A stretch of 64,000 bases of DNA, taken from positions 7,563,831 through 7,627,830 of the forward strand of contig NZ_CP108569.1 of the NCBI RefSeq assembly GCF_036010505.1. The letters run 5' to 3'. Position numbers and translations under genes: made by a program. Positions 34,362 through 43,161 of the stretch are shown in pieces. This stretch comes from Streptomyces sp. NBC_01197. GTDB lineage: Bacteria; Actinomycetota; Actinomycetes; Streptomycetales; Streptomycetaceae. The notes under the pieces are model-generated. The model saw only the letters and a list, made by a program, of their open reading frames with translations, was not told where the DNA came from and did no database searches. The first letter of the stretch is position 1. Each line of letters opens with the position of its first letter.

Positions 34362-37015
34362 CAGTTGGGTCCTTCCAGAGTGAGGTGGACAGACACGACG
34401 GCGTCGACGACCGTGACGGTCGCCGTCTCGGGGTCTGCCAGGATCGGGTTGAACTCGAACTCGTGGACCTCCCCGCGCTGCTCCGCCCACGCGATGAGGT
34501 CCATCACCGCGTCGGTCAGGGCGTCGAGGGTCTGCGCGCCGGGGTCTTTGCGCAGCCCGGCGGTGACGACGCGCACTGCGGCGATCGCGTCGCGTACCTC
34601 GGGGCGTGAGGTGGGCAGCGGCAGGATGCTGATGTCGTCGATCGCCTCCGTCATGCTGCCGCCGGCGCCCAGGACCAACACGGGGCCGAACTCGGGGTCG
34701 CGGCGCAGGCCCACGAGCACCTCGGTCTTGCCGGGGGCCATGGTCTGTACGGAGATCGTGGCGTTCTCGGACTGGATGGCGGTAAGGCGGACCGCCGCAT
34801 GGCGCGCGGCCTCGGGGTTGTCGACGCCGATGAAAACGCCCCCTGCATCGGCCTTGTGGAGGATGTCGGGGTCGTCGATCTTGATGGCGACGGGGAAGCC
34901 GATCTCCTCGGCGGCGCGGACGACGGACTCGACGTCGCGTTCGGCACGGCTGGCGGGTACGGGGACGCCAGCTGCGGCGAGCTCCTCGGCGATCTCCCGG
35001 AACGTGAGGTACTCGGTTCCGCCGGCAGCGGCCGCTGAGCGCAGGGACGTGCCGACGAGCTGACCGCGCGCGGCGCGCGTGCGCTGGACCTTCGACCAAG
35101 AGGCAGCGGACGCGATCGCGTCGAGGGCGCGGGTGGCGGTCGGCAGTGCGATCGCTCCTGCGGCGCGCAACACCTGAGCCTGCTCGGTCGTGACGCGGTC
35201 GTCCTCGGACAGCGGGACGACGACGACCCGTACACCCTCCGGGGCGTCCATCGCCGCGATACCGGCGGCGAGTTCGTCGAAGTCGTGTGCCAGGCGCGTC
35301 GCGGTGACGATGACCCACCCGCCCGTCGAGGTCGTGACCACGCTGTCGACGATGCGTACGTAGTCGGCGGTGGTCAGCTGCACGCCGACGTCGACGGGGT
35401 TGCCCACGTGGTCGCTGCCCACGGCCGCGGCGATCCTGGCGGCTGCCTCGGTACCGAGGTCGCGGAAGGTGAGGTCGCGGTCCTCCGCCAGGTCGTTCCA
35501 GAGGACAGCCTGTGCGCCGGAGGTGGTGACGACTGTGAGCTCGTGGTCGTCACCGGCGAGCCTGCCGGCGAAGACATCGAACGTCTCCGTCAGATCGAGG
35601 AGCTGCTCGGGCGAGGTGCACACCGTCCCGAAGCGATGGCGCAGGACGCTCTGGGCGACCCGGCCGCTGCCCGCGAGCTTCCCGGTGTGCGACCGCGCGC
35701 CGAGCGCACCGCGGGCGGAGCGCCCGAGCTTGAGCACCGCTACGGGGACCCCGCGCTCGCCGGCTGCCGCAGCCGCGGCCTCGAGGTCGTCGCCCGGGCG
35801 GAAGCTCTCGACGATGGAGGCCAGGACACGCGTGTCCTCCTCGGCGGTGAGCCAGCCGACCCAGTCGGTGAAACCCAGCGAGATCTCGTTGCCGGAGCTG
35901 CTCCAGGCGCTCAGCCCGCTGACGCCGCGCGCGACCAGGGACTGCATGAGCGCGTTGCCCAGCCCGCCGCTCTGGCTGAACAGCGCCACGTGCCCGACCG
36001 GAAGAGGGGTGCGCTGCAGGACTGACGAGAACGTCGCGGTCAGGGACCGGCCGACGTGCATGAAGCCGATGCAGTTGGGGCCGATCAGGCGTGTGCTGCT
36101 CCCGGCGAGCACCGCGCGAATCTTCTCGTCGCGGTCGTGCCGGCCGGTCTCGCCGAACCCGCTGGCGAAGGCGACGGCGAAGGGGACGCCCATGGCCACG
36201 GCCTCGCGCAGGTCCTCGATCACGCGGTCTGCGGGGCCGACGAGCACGGCGACGTCCGGGACCTCGGGCAGGGCGGAAAGCGATTGGTACGTGGGTACCC
36301 CGAGCACCTCGTCGTGGAGGGGGCTGACCGCGTAGTACCGCCCGTCGAACCGGAGCCGGGACAGGTAGTCGAGCGTGCGGCCCGACGTCTTCCACGGGTC
36401 GCGGGAGGGGCCGACGACGGCCACACTCTCGGCCCGAAGGGGGTTGTCGATCCGGGGTGTCTGCGGGCTGGCCGGGTCGGGCTCCGTGGCCCCGGCGGTC
36501 CGGCGGACCTCGCCGGGGCGGCGCACGTCGGGAACCTCGATCGCCTCGATCACGGCACCGAGGTCCTTCTCGGTGTCGAAGTAGGCGAACCCGCCGTCTC
36601 CGTTCAGGCCGTAGCCCCGGGCCGTCTGCGTCACGCGGTACCCCGACTCGGCCATGCGGGCGACCGCTCCGTCCAGGTCGTCCACGAAGACGCCGAGGTG
36701 GTGCAGGCCGACGTGGCCCTCATCGAGGAAGTCCTGGTAGATGCTCGGGCCGGTGAGCGGCTGGATGAGCTCGACCTGCGGGCTGGAGCCGCCCATGGCG
36801 AGCAGCATCTCGAACCTGCCCTCGGCATCGCCGTAGCGGGACCAGCGCAAGAACTCAGGTGTGTAGTGGTAGCAGGTCCACTCCTCGATCCCGAACATGC
36901 GGCCGTAGAGGTCGAGCGCGGCGTCGAAGTCGTTGACGAGGATCCCGATCTGCCCGACGTCACCGATCGGCGTCGATGCGATGGGAGGGACTGCCAGCGG
37001 CGGCGTAGCCGTCAT
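34361..37015 (-). CDS. VOC domain fused to an ADP-forming acyl-CoA synthetase
   Basis: 884 residues from the ATG at 37015 (GGAG 5 bases upstream). Residues about 20-160 are a VOC domain of the methylmalonyl-CoA-epimerase look (VGQIGILVNDFDAALDLYGR, VELIQPL, HVGLHHLGVFVDDLDGAVAR). The rest is an NDP-forming acyl-CoA synthetase: CoA-binding domain (SVAVVGPSRDPWKTSGRTL, GPNCIGFMH), ligase domain with the phosphohistidine site GARSHTGKLAGS, and a C-terminal ATP-grasp domain (LTFREIAEELAAAGVPVPAS, VAIKIDDPDILHKADAGG). It would make a CoA ester with ATP to ADP plus phosphate. The fused VOC domain is unusual and may epimerise or otherwise act on the product. Confidence 0.9.
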   Translation of the reverse strand: MTATPPLAVPPIASTPIGDVGQIGILVNDFDAALDLYGRMFGIEEWTCYHYTPEFLRWSRYGDAEGRFEMLLAMGGSSPQVELIQPLTGPSIYQDFLDEGHVGLHHLGVFVDDLDGAVARMAESGYRVTQTARGYGLNGDGGFAYFDTEKDLGAVIEAIEVPDVRRPGEVRRTAGATEPDPASPQTPRIDNPLRAESVAVVGPSRDPWKTSGRTLDYLSRLRFDGRYYAVSPLHDEVLGVPTYQSLSALPEVPDVAVLVGPADRVIEDLREAVAMGVPFAVAFASGFGETGRHDRDEKIRAVLAGSSTRLIGPNCIGFMHVGRSLTATFSSVLQRTPLPVGHVALFSQSGGLGNALMQSLVARGVSGLSAWSSSGNEISLGFTDWVGWLTAEEDTRVLASIVESFRPGDDLEAAAAAAGERGVPVAVLKLGRSARGALGARSHTGKLAGSGRVAQSVLRHRFGTVCTSPEQLLDLTETFDVFAGRLAGDDHELTVVTTSGAQAVLWNDLAEDRDLTFRDLGTEAAARIAAAVGSDHVGNPVDVGVQLTTADYVRIVDSVVTTSTGGWVIVTATRLAHDFDELAAGIAAMDAPEGVRVVVVPLSEDDRVTTEQAQVLRAAGAIALPTATRALDAIASAASWSKVQRTRAARGQLVGTSLRSAAAAGGTEYLTFREIAEELAAAGVPVPASRAERDVESVVRAAEEIGFPVAIKIDDPDILHKADAGGVFIGVDNPEAARHAAVRLTAIQSENATISVQTMAPGKTEVLVGLRRDPEFGPVLVLGAGGSMTEAIDDISILPLPTSRPEVRDAIAAVRVVTAGLRKDPGAQTLDALTDAVMDLIAWAEQRGEVHEFEFNPILADPETATVTVVDAVVSVHLTLEGPN

Positions 37016-37038
37016 GGTGTCTCCAGTTCCGCCGTGGA

Positions 37039-37166
37039 AAACTATCGTCATGCGATAGAGGCTTTCGCGATGAGGTATTTCTAGTGGGCGGCAGGGCGTG
37101 ACGTCAATGGATGAGACAACCGCATTGCGAATCGATGTCGCCCAAACTTTCACCATGCGAGTGATA
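37039..37166. promoter_or_regulatory. Two related operator-like sites in the synthetase/IclR divergent promoter
   Basis: 37042-37058 is a palindrome with 6-bp arms (CTATCG, TCATG, CGATAG). 37144-37163 (AAACTTTCACCATGCGAGTG) shares AAACTnTC, CATGCGA and the following GA with it. A degenerate copy with a 2-base insertion is at 38810-38828 beyond the next gene. They lie between the divergent synthetase gene and the IclR gene. Probably bound by the IclR protein. Confidence 0.55.
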
Positions 37167-37176
37167 TCCTGGTGGG

Positions 37177-37968
37177 GTGACGGCCAGGAACTCTGAATCT
37201 GACCCTGCGGCACCTCGCGACCTGGTCCAGTCGGTCGTCCGGGCCCTCGACATCGTCGACATCGTCGCCGAGAGCGACACGCCGCTGCGTGCGCAGGTCA
37301 TCGCGCAGCGCGCGGGCCTGCACCTGGCCACGCTGTCGCACCTTTTGTCCACCCTCGTGTACACCGGCTATCTGCAGCGTCATGAGCGCGAGTACAGCCT
37401 GGGGGGCGGCAAGATCCTCTCCCTGAGCTCACGCGTCGAGGCGGACTGGCGGCCCAGCCGGCAGGCCTACGACATGCTGGAAACCGTCGTCAGCACGACC
37501 GGAGAGACGGCCTACCTGTCGGCGTGGCACGACGGAGACGTGACCATCGTGGCGATCCAGGAGGGGTCGCATTCGGTGCGCGTGGCCGACCTGCGCGTGG
37601 GGGTGTCGGGAGACATCCATGCGCGCGCGTCGGGCAAGGCACTCCTCGCGTACGGCATGCCCGCAGCAGTCGACAGGCTGGGGGACGCCGACGGGAAGCT
37701 GTCGGCACGCACCGAGAACACGGTGACATCCCGCGAGGCACTCGTCGCCGAACTCGAGAGGACGCGCGAGCGCGGGTACGCGATCGACGAGCAGGAGTAC
37801 GTGACCGGTGCGTGCGGGCTCGCGGTCCCGATCTTCGAGGGCGCGCGGTGGCCGCAGACGGCCCTGTCCATCACGACGCCCCTGCATCGCTACGAGGACC
37901 CTGAGCACCGCGAGCTGTACGTCAAGGCCCTGCGCAAGGTGCGGGAGCTGGACGCGTCGATGGGCTGA
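37177..37968 (+). CDS. IclR-family regulator of the catabolic cluster
   Basis: 263 residues from a GTG at 37177. Winged HTH at about 12-75 (VVRALDIVDIVAESDTPLRA, RAGLHLATLSHLLSTLVYTG) and the IclR effector domain (TGETAYLSAWHDGDVTIVAI, HARASGKALLAYG, TGACGLAVPIFEGARWP). Divergent from an 18-kb minus-strand gene series and convergent with the NTF2-like gene, so it is the natural regulator of the series. IclR proteins of this layout usually respond to aromatic or carboxylic acid effectors. Not closely similar to the IclR fragment at the left edge. Confidence 0.9.
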   Translation: MTARNSESDPAAPRDLVQSVVRALDIVDIVAESDTPLRAQVIAQRAGLHLATLSHLLSTLVYTGYLQRHEREYSLGGGKILSLSSRVEADWRPSRQAYDMLETVVSTTGETAYLSAWHDGDVTIVAIQEGSHSVRVADLRVGVSGDIHARASGKALLAYGMPAAVDRLGDADGKLSARTENTVTSREALVAELERTRERGYAIDEQEYVTGACGLAVPIFEGARWPQTALSITTPLHRYEDPEHRELYVKALRKVRELDASMG

Positions 37969-37974
37969 ACCTGC

Positions 37975-38514
37975 TCATTGGGCGAATTCGGTGGGGGCGC
38001 TCTTGATCCAGTCCTTGTAGATCGGATCGTCCTCGCGCCAGGCGCCCCAGTGCGAGACCCGGGGGACACCCACGATGCCCCAGTCGGTGTTGGTCTCCCT
38101 CACGTCGATCCAGTCCCAGACGCAGGTGCGATGGAGGATCTTCCACTCTCCGTCGCGCTTCTCGCACAGGTCGCGGTAGCGGCCCGCCTGATACATCGTC
38201 ATGCCGGTCTCCTTGAAGGGCACGACGCAGAGGAACATCGACTCGCGCTTGGCGCGGTTGCCGTCGATCTCGGACAGGACGTTGGTGACGTGGTGGCTGC
38301 AGCTGAGGATCTGGTCCTCCCAGGCGAGTGCGGCATCCGCCCAGCCCGGCCCGTCACCGACGTACGCTCCGTGGTTGTCCCAGGAGTCGGGCCAGTAGGC
38401 CGACAAAATGAGGTCGCGGTCGTGGCGGTCGGCCCCGCGGACGTACATCATCAGGTTGTCGTGGAGAGCCTGCTTGTCCCACAGTTCCACCAGCTGAGCA
38501 TCGGTCAAAGACAT
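37975..38514 (-). CDS. NTF2-like (SnoaL-type) protein
   Basis: 179 residues from the ATG at 38514. Fold and motifs match the protein at 28334: LWDKQALHDNLMMYVRGADR, ILSAYWPDSWDNHG, SCSHHVTNVLSEIDGNRAKR, RYRDLCEKRDGEWKILHRTC. It faces the IclR gene, ending 6 bases after that gene. The substrate is unknown, but two paralogs in the same cluster suggest two related steps or a heteromer. Separate promoter region at 38515-39185. Confidence 0.85.
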   Translation of the reverse strand: MSLTDAQLVELWDKQALHDNLMMYVRGADRHDRDLILSAYWPDSWDNHGAYVGDGPGWADAALAWEDQILSCSHHVTNVLSEIDGNRAKRESMFLCVVPFKETGMTMYQAGRYRDLCEKRDGEWKILHRTCVWDWIDVRETNTDWGIVGVPRVSHWGAWREDDPIYKDWIKSAPTEFAQ

Positions 38515-39185
38515 TGAGAACCTCGCCCTCCTGTGAAGTCGAGGGCCGCGTCGTCGCTGACCCTCGCCAGGAAAAACGTAGGAGGAGCCGGCCGGGGGGC
38601 GTGCTGGGAAGACACGACATCCCACGAAGATTGCACGCCAAATAACTCGGAGCTGTCGTTCATGCCGCGGTGGCGGCGCCCGCGGGGCGTCGTCGGACAG
38701 GGCGAGCTCCTCCAGGGTGCGGTAGTTGACGGCGCTACTGGTGGGGGCGTGAGGTTGGCCTTCTGAGACATCGCTGCAAGCCTCTTTTCATTTCGCATTG
38801 CGGCCACTACCTTCACCATGTGCGAGTTGCCTTGACGGGGAGCTCGCACCAACGACGGTCACGACGGCGTACTTTCACAGGTGCGCCGTGTCGATCGCGG
38901 AGAGGCGAGGTCCTCGAGGCACCTCGGCCACCAAGAAGTGACGCAGCCTCCCGTCGACGACACCTTCCTCGACTCCGGCCCTGGATCCGGCTTCTGCAAG
39001 AGGTGGGCACCGAGGGTGCTCTTCGCCCGGTGACGTGTGCATCGCCGTCAGAGCGGGACATCCACGCTCAACGCAAGCTCGCGCGAGCAGTCGAGACTCC
39101 ATGCCGAGTGCGACCGCGCGAGCGAGGAAGTGACCGGCCACGCAACTGAGTTGGCGAAGCAACCAGAGTGAAGGACGGCGCAGGT
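38515..39185. other. Intergenic region with a degenerate operator copy
   Basis: 671 bases between the NTF2-like gene and the transporter. Apart from TTTCATTTCGCATTGCGG (38787-38804) and CTTCACCATGTGCGAGTTG (38811-38829), which resemble the sites upstream of the IclR and synthetase genes, I see only short frames without domains. A fragment reading NYRTLEELALSDDAP on the minus strand near 38700 may be a gene scar. Confidence 0.5.
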
Positions 39186-40577
39186 ATGAACATTGTTCCT
39201 GAGGTGACCTCCCAGCCGGACCGCTCCATGCTGAGGCGAGTTGCCGCTGCAGGTGGAATCGGCAACTTCGTCGAATGGTTCGACTACGCGCTCTACGGGT
39301 ACCTCGCCACCACCATCGCGACGGTGTTCTTCCCGTCGCACAACCGGGATCTGTCCCTGCTGGCGACGTTCGCGGCTTTCGGTATCTCGTTCCTGCTGAG
39401 ACCGCTGGGCGGATTGATATTCGGCAAGCTCGGCGACAGGGTCGGCCGACAGCGCACACTGGCCACGATCATCGTCATGATGTCCGCGTCGACATTCGTG
39501 ATCGGCCTGCTGCCCACTCACCATCAGACCGGCGTCCTCGCGCCGGCACTCCTCGTTCTGGTGCGTTGCATCCAGGGCTTCTCAGCAGGTGGCGAGGTTG
39601 CGGGAGCTGCCTCGTTCACGGTCGAACACGCTCCCGCCGGCAAGCGCGCCACCTACGCGAGTGTGCTGCCGATGAGCAGCTCGCTCGCGTTCGTCGCTGC
39701 CGCGGGCCTCACGGCTCTTCTCTCGGCCTCGCTCTCCGCGTCGGACTTCAGCTCCTGGGGCTGGCGTCTTCCCTTCCTGATCGCCGGACCGCTCGGGCTG
39801 ATCGGCCTCTACATCCGGCGCAGCGTGGAGGACACCCCCGCGTTCCGCAAAGTGCAAAAGGAAGGAAGGGTGGCCACGGCACCGCTGAAGGAGAGCCTCC
39901 GGACTCAGGGCAAGCCGATCCTGTTGCTGCTCGGCTTCCTGATGACGAACAGCGTCGGGTTCTACATGCTTGCCACGTACCTGCCCTCGTACTTCCAGGA
40001 ACGGATCAAGCTCGGCAGCGACACCGCGCTTTTCACGAACATGGCCGCTCTGCTTCTGCACGTGGTGCTGATCGGAGTCTTCGCGGTCATGGCGGATCGC
40101 GTGGGACGCAAGCCGATCATGCTCGGCTCCTGCCTCGCGTTCGTCCTGCTCACCATCCCGGCCTTCCTTCTGGCACAGCAGGGGTCGGTCGGGGCACTCC
40201 TGGGGGCCCAGGCGATGCTTGCCACCGCGGAGGCAGGCACCTCTGCGGTGAACAGCCTGCTGCTCGTGGAGATGTTCCCGACACGGGTGCGCTATACGTC
40301 GGCCGCGGTGAGCTACAACCTTGCGTACATGCTCTTCGGGGGGACCGCGCCCTTCGTGGCGACCTTGCTCGTATCGCAGACCGGAAGCGGGATCGCGGTC
40401 GCGCTCTACATGACGATCATCGCCGTCATCTCCCTGGTCGCCGTGCTGCAGATCAGGGAGACCAAGAACGTCTCCCTGCTGGGAGTTACGGATGTTGAGC
40501 AGCCCGCACGCGCGGACACGCCCGTGGCCGGGCGGCACTCGGGCCGCCCTACTCGGACCCGAGGACGTCCTGGTTGA
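39186..40577 (+). CDS. MHS-family (metabolite:proton symporter) MFS transporter
   Basis: 463 residues from the ATG at 39186; an upstream GTG at 39168 would add six residues. Twelve predicted membrane helices, with the MHS start GGIGNFVEWFDYALYGYLAT, the MFS loop motif FGKLGDRVGRQRT after helix 2, RCIQGFSAGGEVAGAASF in helix 4 and the second-half loop MADRVGRKPIML. MHS members take up organic acids (citrate, alpha-ketoglutarate, shikimate, aromatic acids, betaines). It lies between two gene groups of the catabolic cluster, so import of the substrate or an acid intermediate is the likely role. Its 3' end overlaps the convergent SDR gene by 29 bases. Confidence 0.92.
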   Translation: MNIVPEVTSQPDRSMLRRVAAAGGIGNFVEWFDYALYGYLATTIATVFFPSHNRDLSLLATFAAFGISFLLRPLGGLIFGKLGDRVGRQRTLATIIVMMSASTFVIGLLPTHHQTGVLAPALLVLVRCIQGFSAGGEVAGAASFTVEHAPAGKRATYASVLPMSSSLAFVAAAGLTALLSASLSASDFSSWGWRLPFLIAGPLGLIGLYIRRSVEDTPAFRKVQKEGRVATAPLKESLRTQGKPILLLLGFLMTNSVGFYMLATYLPSYFQERIKLGSDTALFTNMAALLLHVVLIGVFAVMADRVGRKPIMLGSCLAFVLLTIPAFLLAQQGSVGALLGAQAMLATAEAGTSAVNSLLLVEMFPTRVRYTSAAVSYNLAYMLFGGTAPFVATLLVSQTGSGIAVALYMTIIAVISLVAVLQIRETKNVSLLGVTDVEQPARADTPVAGRHSGRPTRTRGRPG

Positions 40578-41331
40578 TTGCGCCCTTGCCACCGTCGACC
40601 ACGAGGTCGACGCCGTTGACGTAGCCGGCCTTGTCGGAGGCGAGGAAGACGACGGCCTCGGACACCTCGCTCGCGTCCGCGAAGCGCCTCGCCGGGATGT
40701 GCTTCGTCACGGATGCGATCGCCTCGTCGGACAGCGCGTCCCGGGCCATCGGTGTCATGATGGCGCCCGGCAGCACAGCGTTGACTCGGATCGCGTGCTT
40801 GCCGAACTCGAAGGCCGCCTGCTTGGTGAAGCCTCGGATGGCGAACTTGGATGCCGAGTACGCAGGGTTCACCGTCGTGTCGTAGCGCATGCCGGCCAGG
40901 GACGAGATGTTGACGATGGAGCCCCTGCCGTTCTCGACCATGGTGGGCAGCACCGCTTGCATGCCGAAGAAGGTCCCGGCCAGGTTGATGTCCATGATGC
41001 TGCGGTAGAGGTACTCACTGACCTCGAGGAGACCGGTGATCGGGCCGGCGATCCCGGCGTTGTTGACCAGGACGTCGACGGTGCCGAACACCGCTTTCGT
41101 CTCCTGGACCGCCTCCTCCCAACTGCCCGGGTCGGTGACGTCGAGTTCGAGGAAGAGGGCGTCACCGCCCAGTTCGTCCGCGAGTTTCTTGCCGCTCTCG
41201 ACGTCCAGGTCGGCGACGACAACCTTCGCCCCCTCCTCGACGAACTTCCGGACGTGTGCCTCGCCCATTCCCTTCGCCCCGCCGGTGATGATGGCAACCT
41301 TGCCGTCCAGGATGCCGGCCACCGGGCTCAC
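40549..41331 (-). CDS. SDR-family oxidoreductase
   Basis: 260 residues from a GTG at 41331 that overlaps the stop of the preceding SDR gene (GTGA). Classical SDR: TGGAKGMG near residue 16, DVT after strand 4, NNAGIAGP, catalytic Ser in VNISSLAGM, YSASKFAI (YxxxK), and the end VVDGGKGAINQDV. The D of VVVADLDVES indicates NAD(H). Resembles 3-alpha-(20-beta)-hydroxysteroid dehydrogenases and cyclic alcohol dehydrogenases. Similar to the SDR at 45422. Confidence 0.88.
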   Translation of the reverse strand: MSPVAGILDGKVAIITGGAKGMGEAHVRKFVEEGAKVVVADLDVESGKKLADELGGDALFLELDVTDPGSWEEAVQETKAVFGTVDVLVNNAGIAGPITGLLEVSEYLYRSIMDINLAGTFFGMQAVLPTMVENGRGSIVNISSLAGMRYDTTVNPAYSASKFAIRGFTKQAAFEFGKHAIRVNAVLPGAIMTPMARDALSDEAIASVTKHIPARRFADASEVSEAVVFLASDKAGYVNGVDLVVDGGKGAINQDVLGSE

Positions 41332-42260
41332 ACCCTCTCCACGTTCGCGGCGTCCTCCGGCAGCACCGAGTCCAGCTCGGGAGCGAGGTGCACCATCTGG
41401 TCGCGGAACGACTCGCTCGCGTTGTGGAACACGCGCAGCTCGCCGTCCTTTGTCAGGGCCTGGGCCTGCTCGACCCACGCCTCGGGCGTGGCCGCCGCGG
41501 CATCGACGCGCTTCATGCCCGCGATGGCGACACGGCCCGCCGCGACACCCGCGATCTCGAACGTGTCGGCGTACGTCGTGGTGTCCTGGTGGGCGAGGTA
41601 GGTCACGAAGGCCGACACCGCCTCCGGCGGGACGTTCTTCTTCATGGCCTCCTGCACCACGGGGTTCGGGAACGCGTCGTGCGTCATCGGCGTCCACGCC
41701 ACGGGCATGAGCGTCGTCACCTGCACACCGACCTCGCGCGCCTCGGCCGCGAGACCGATGCTCAGGCCCCACACCGCGGCCTTGGCCGCGGAGTAGGCCG
41801 AGTCGAGCGGCACACCCATGAGGCCGTTCGAGGAGATGTTGATCAGACGCCCCGTGCCCGAGGCGATGAGGTGCGGCATCGCGGCGCGCGACACCTCGAC
41901 GACGCCCTTGATCGCGACGTCGAAGACGCGCCACCACGTGTCGCGGTCCATCTCCCAGAACGTGCCGAACGCGTTGATGCCCGCGTTGTTCACGACGACA
42001 TCGAGCCCGCCGTACGCGTCGATCGCGGTGCGCACGATGGACTCCGCGCCGGTGACGACGTTGTTGACGTCGACCACGGCGGTACCGCCGTGGTCGATGA
42101 TCTCGGCAACGACCGAGGCGGCGTTGTCCGCATTGAGGTCGTTCACGACGACGCGCGCACCGCGCGAGGCGAGCATCTTGGCGTGAGCGCGCCCCATGCC
42201 CTGGCCCGCGCCGGTGACGATCGCGATGCGGCCGCCGAAGTCGAGGTTCTGTGCAGGCAT
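41328..42260 (-). CDS. SDR-family oxidoreductase with C-terminal extension
   Basis: 310 residues from the ATG at 42260. SDR core: TGAGQGMG, NDLNADNAAS for cofactor choice, NNAGINAFG, catalytic Ser in NISSNGLMG, YSAAKAAV. A C-terminal extension of about 60 residues (AAATPEAWVEQAQALTKDG onward) goes beyond the normal 250-residue fold, resembling the extended SDR at 19341. It overlaps the next SDR start by 4 bases, so the two are co-translated. Probably an NAD-dependent alcohol or hydroxyacyl dehydrogenase. Confidence 0.88.
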   Translation of the reverse strand: MPAQNLDFGGRIAIVTGAGQGMGRAHAKMLASRGARVVVNDLNADNAASVVAEIIDHGGTAVVDVNNVVTGAESIVRTAIDAYGGLDVVVNNAGINAFGTFWEMDRDTWWRVFDVAIKGVVEVSRAAMPHLIASGTGRLINISSNGLMGVPLDSAYSAAKAAVWGLSIGLAAEAREVGVQVTTLMPVAWTPMTHDAFPNPVVQEAMKKNVPPEAVSAFVTYLAHQDTTTYADTFEIAGVAAGRVAIAGMKRVDAAAATPEAWVEQAQALTKDGELRVFHNASESFRDQMVHLAPELDSVLPEDAANVERV

Positions 42261-42331
42261 GTCCCTACTCCTCCTGTGGAGTTCAGCCGTTGTCTGTGCG
42301 GGGCCGCTCCCGCGGCCCCGGGGCGGGTCGT

Positions 42332-43102
42332 CTACTTGCCCGCGAGGTATCCGCCGTCGACCGGCAGCGTCACGCCCGTGACCATCCGCGCATGGTCGGA
42401 GCAGAGCCACACGACGGCGTTGGCCTGGTCCTCCGGCTCGGCCAGCACTCCCATCGGGATGCCCGCCAGGATGCTGTTCCTGAATTCGTCGCCGGGGTTC
42501 TGCTCGAAGGCGTTCATCATCATCGGGGTGGCCGTGGAGCCGGGGGCGAGTGCGTTGACCCGGATGCCCTTGGAGCCGTAGTCCATGGCGACGTTCCGAG
42601 TGATGCCGACGACGCCGAACTTGGCCGCGGTGTACGGCGCGTTGTAGGCGATGCCGATCAGTCCGGCACCGGAGGCGGTGTTCACGATCGCCCCGCCCCC
42701 GTTCTCCTCCATCGCGCGCACCTCGTGCTTCAGACAGTAGAAGAGGCTGTAGAGGCTGACCTTCATCACGCGGTCCCAGACGGCACTGTCTATGTCACCG
42801 ATCGGTGCGAAGACACCATTGGTACCCGCGTTGTTGAACGCGAAGTCCAGCTTCTCGAAGGTGGACACCGTCGCGCCGACGAGCGCCTCGACCTGCGCCT
42901 CGTCGCTGACGTCGCAGCGCAGGAACGCCGCGGTGCCACCCTCCTTCTCGATCATCGCGACCGTCTCGGCACCGGCCTTCTCGTCGATGTCCGAGACCAT
43001 TACGGAGGCCCCGGCCCGGGCCAGGGCGACCGCGGCCGCCTGTCCGATTCCGGACCCCGCGCCGGTCACCAGGCCGGCCTTGCCACTCATCGAACTCGTC
43101 AT
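42332..43102 (-). CDS. SDR-family oxidoreductase
   Basis: 256 residues, classical SDR with TGAGSGIG near residue 13, SDIDEKAGAE, CDVSDEAQVEALV, FNNAGTNGV, NTASGAGLIG and YTAAKFGVVG (YxxxK), ending TLPVDGGYLAGK. It lies 60 bases after the isocitrate-lyase-fold gene and 72 before the next SDR gene. Four SDRs within 6 kb suggest several alcohol/ketone steps or stereoisomers of one substrate. Confidence 0.88.
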   Translation of the reverse strand: MTSSMSGKAGLVTGAGSGIGQAAAVALARAGASVMVSDIDEKAGAETVAMIEKEGGTAAFLRCDVSDEAQVEALVGATVSTFEKLDFAFNNAGTNGVFAPIGDIDSAVWDRVMKVSLYSLFYCLKHEVRAMEENGGGAIVNTASGAGLIGIAYNAPYTAAKFGVVGITRNVAMDYGSKGIRVNALAPGSTATPMMMNAFEQNPGDEFRNSILAGIPMGVLAEPEDQANAVVWLCSDHARMVTGVTLPVDGGYLAGK

Positions 43103-43161
43103 GACTCAGATTTCCTTTTCGGATGGGCTGCGGCGACGCGGGTGCGACGCCGGGGGGATGG

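Noticed and set aside
32466..35063. Plus-strand open frame of 865 codons
   Set aside because: Antisense shadow of the BVMO, MaoC and synthetase genes; low-complexity composition and no motif.
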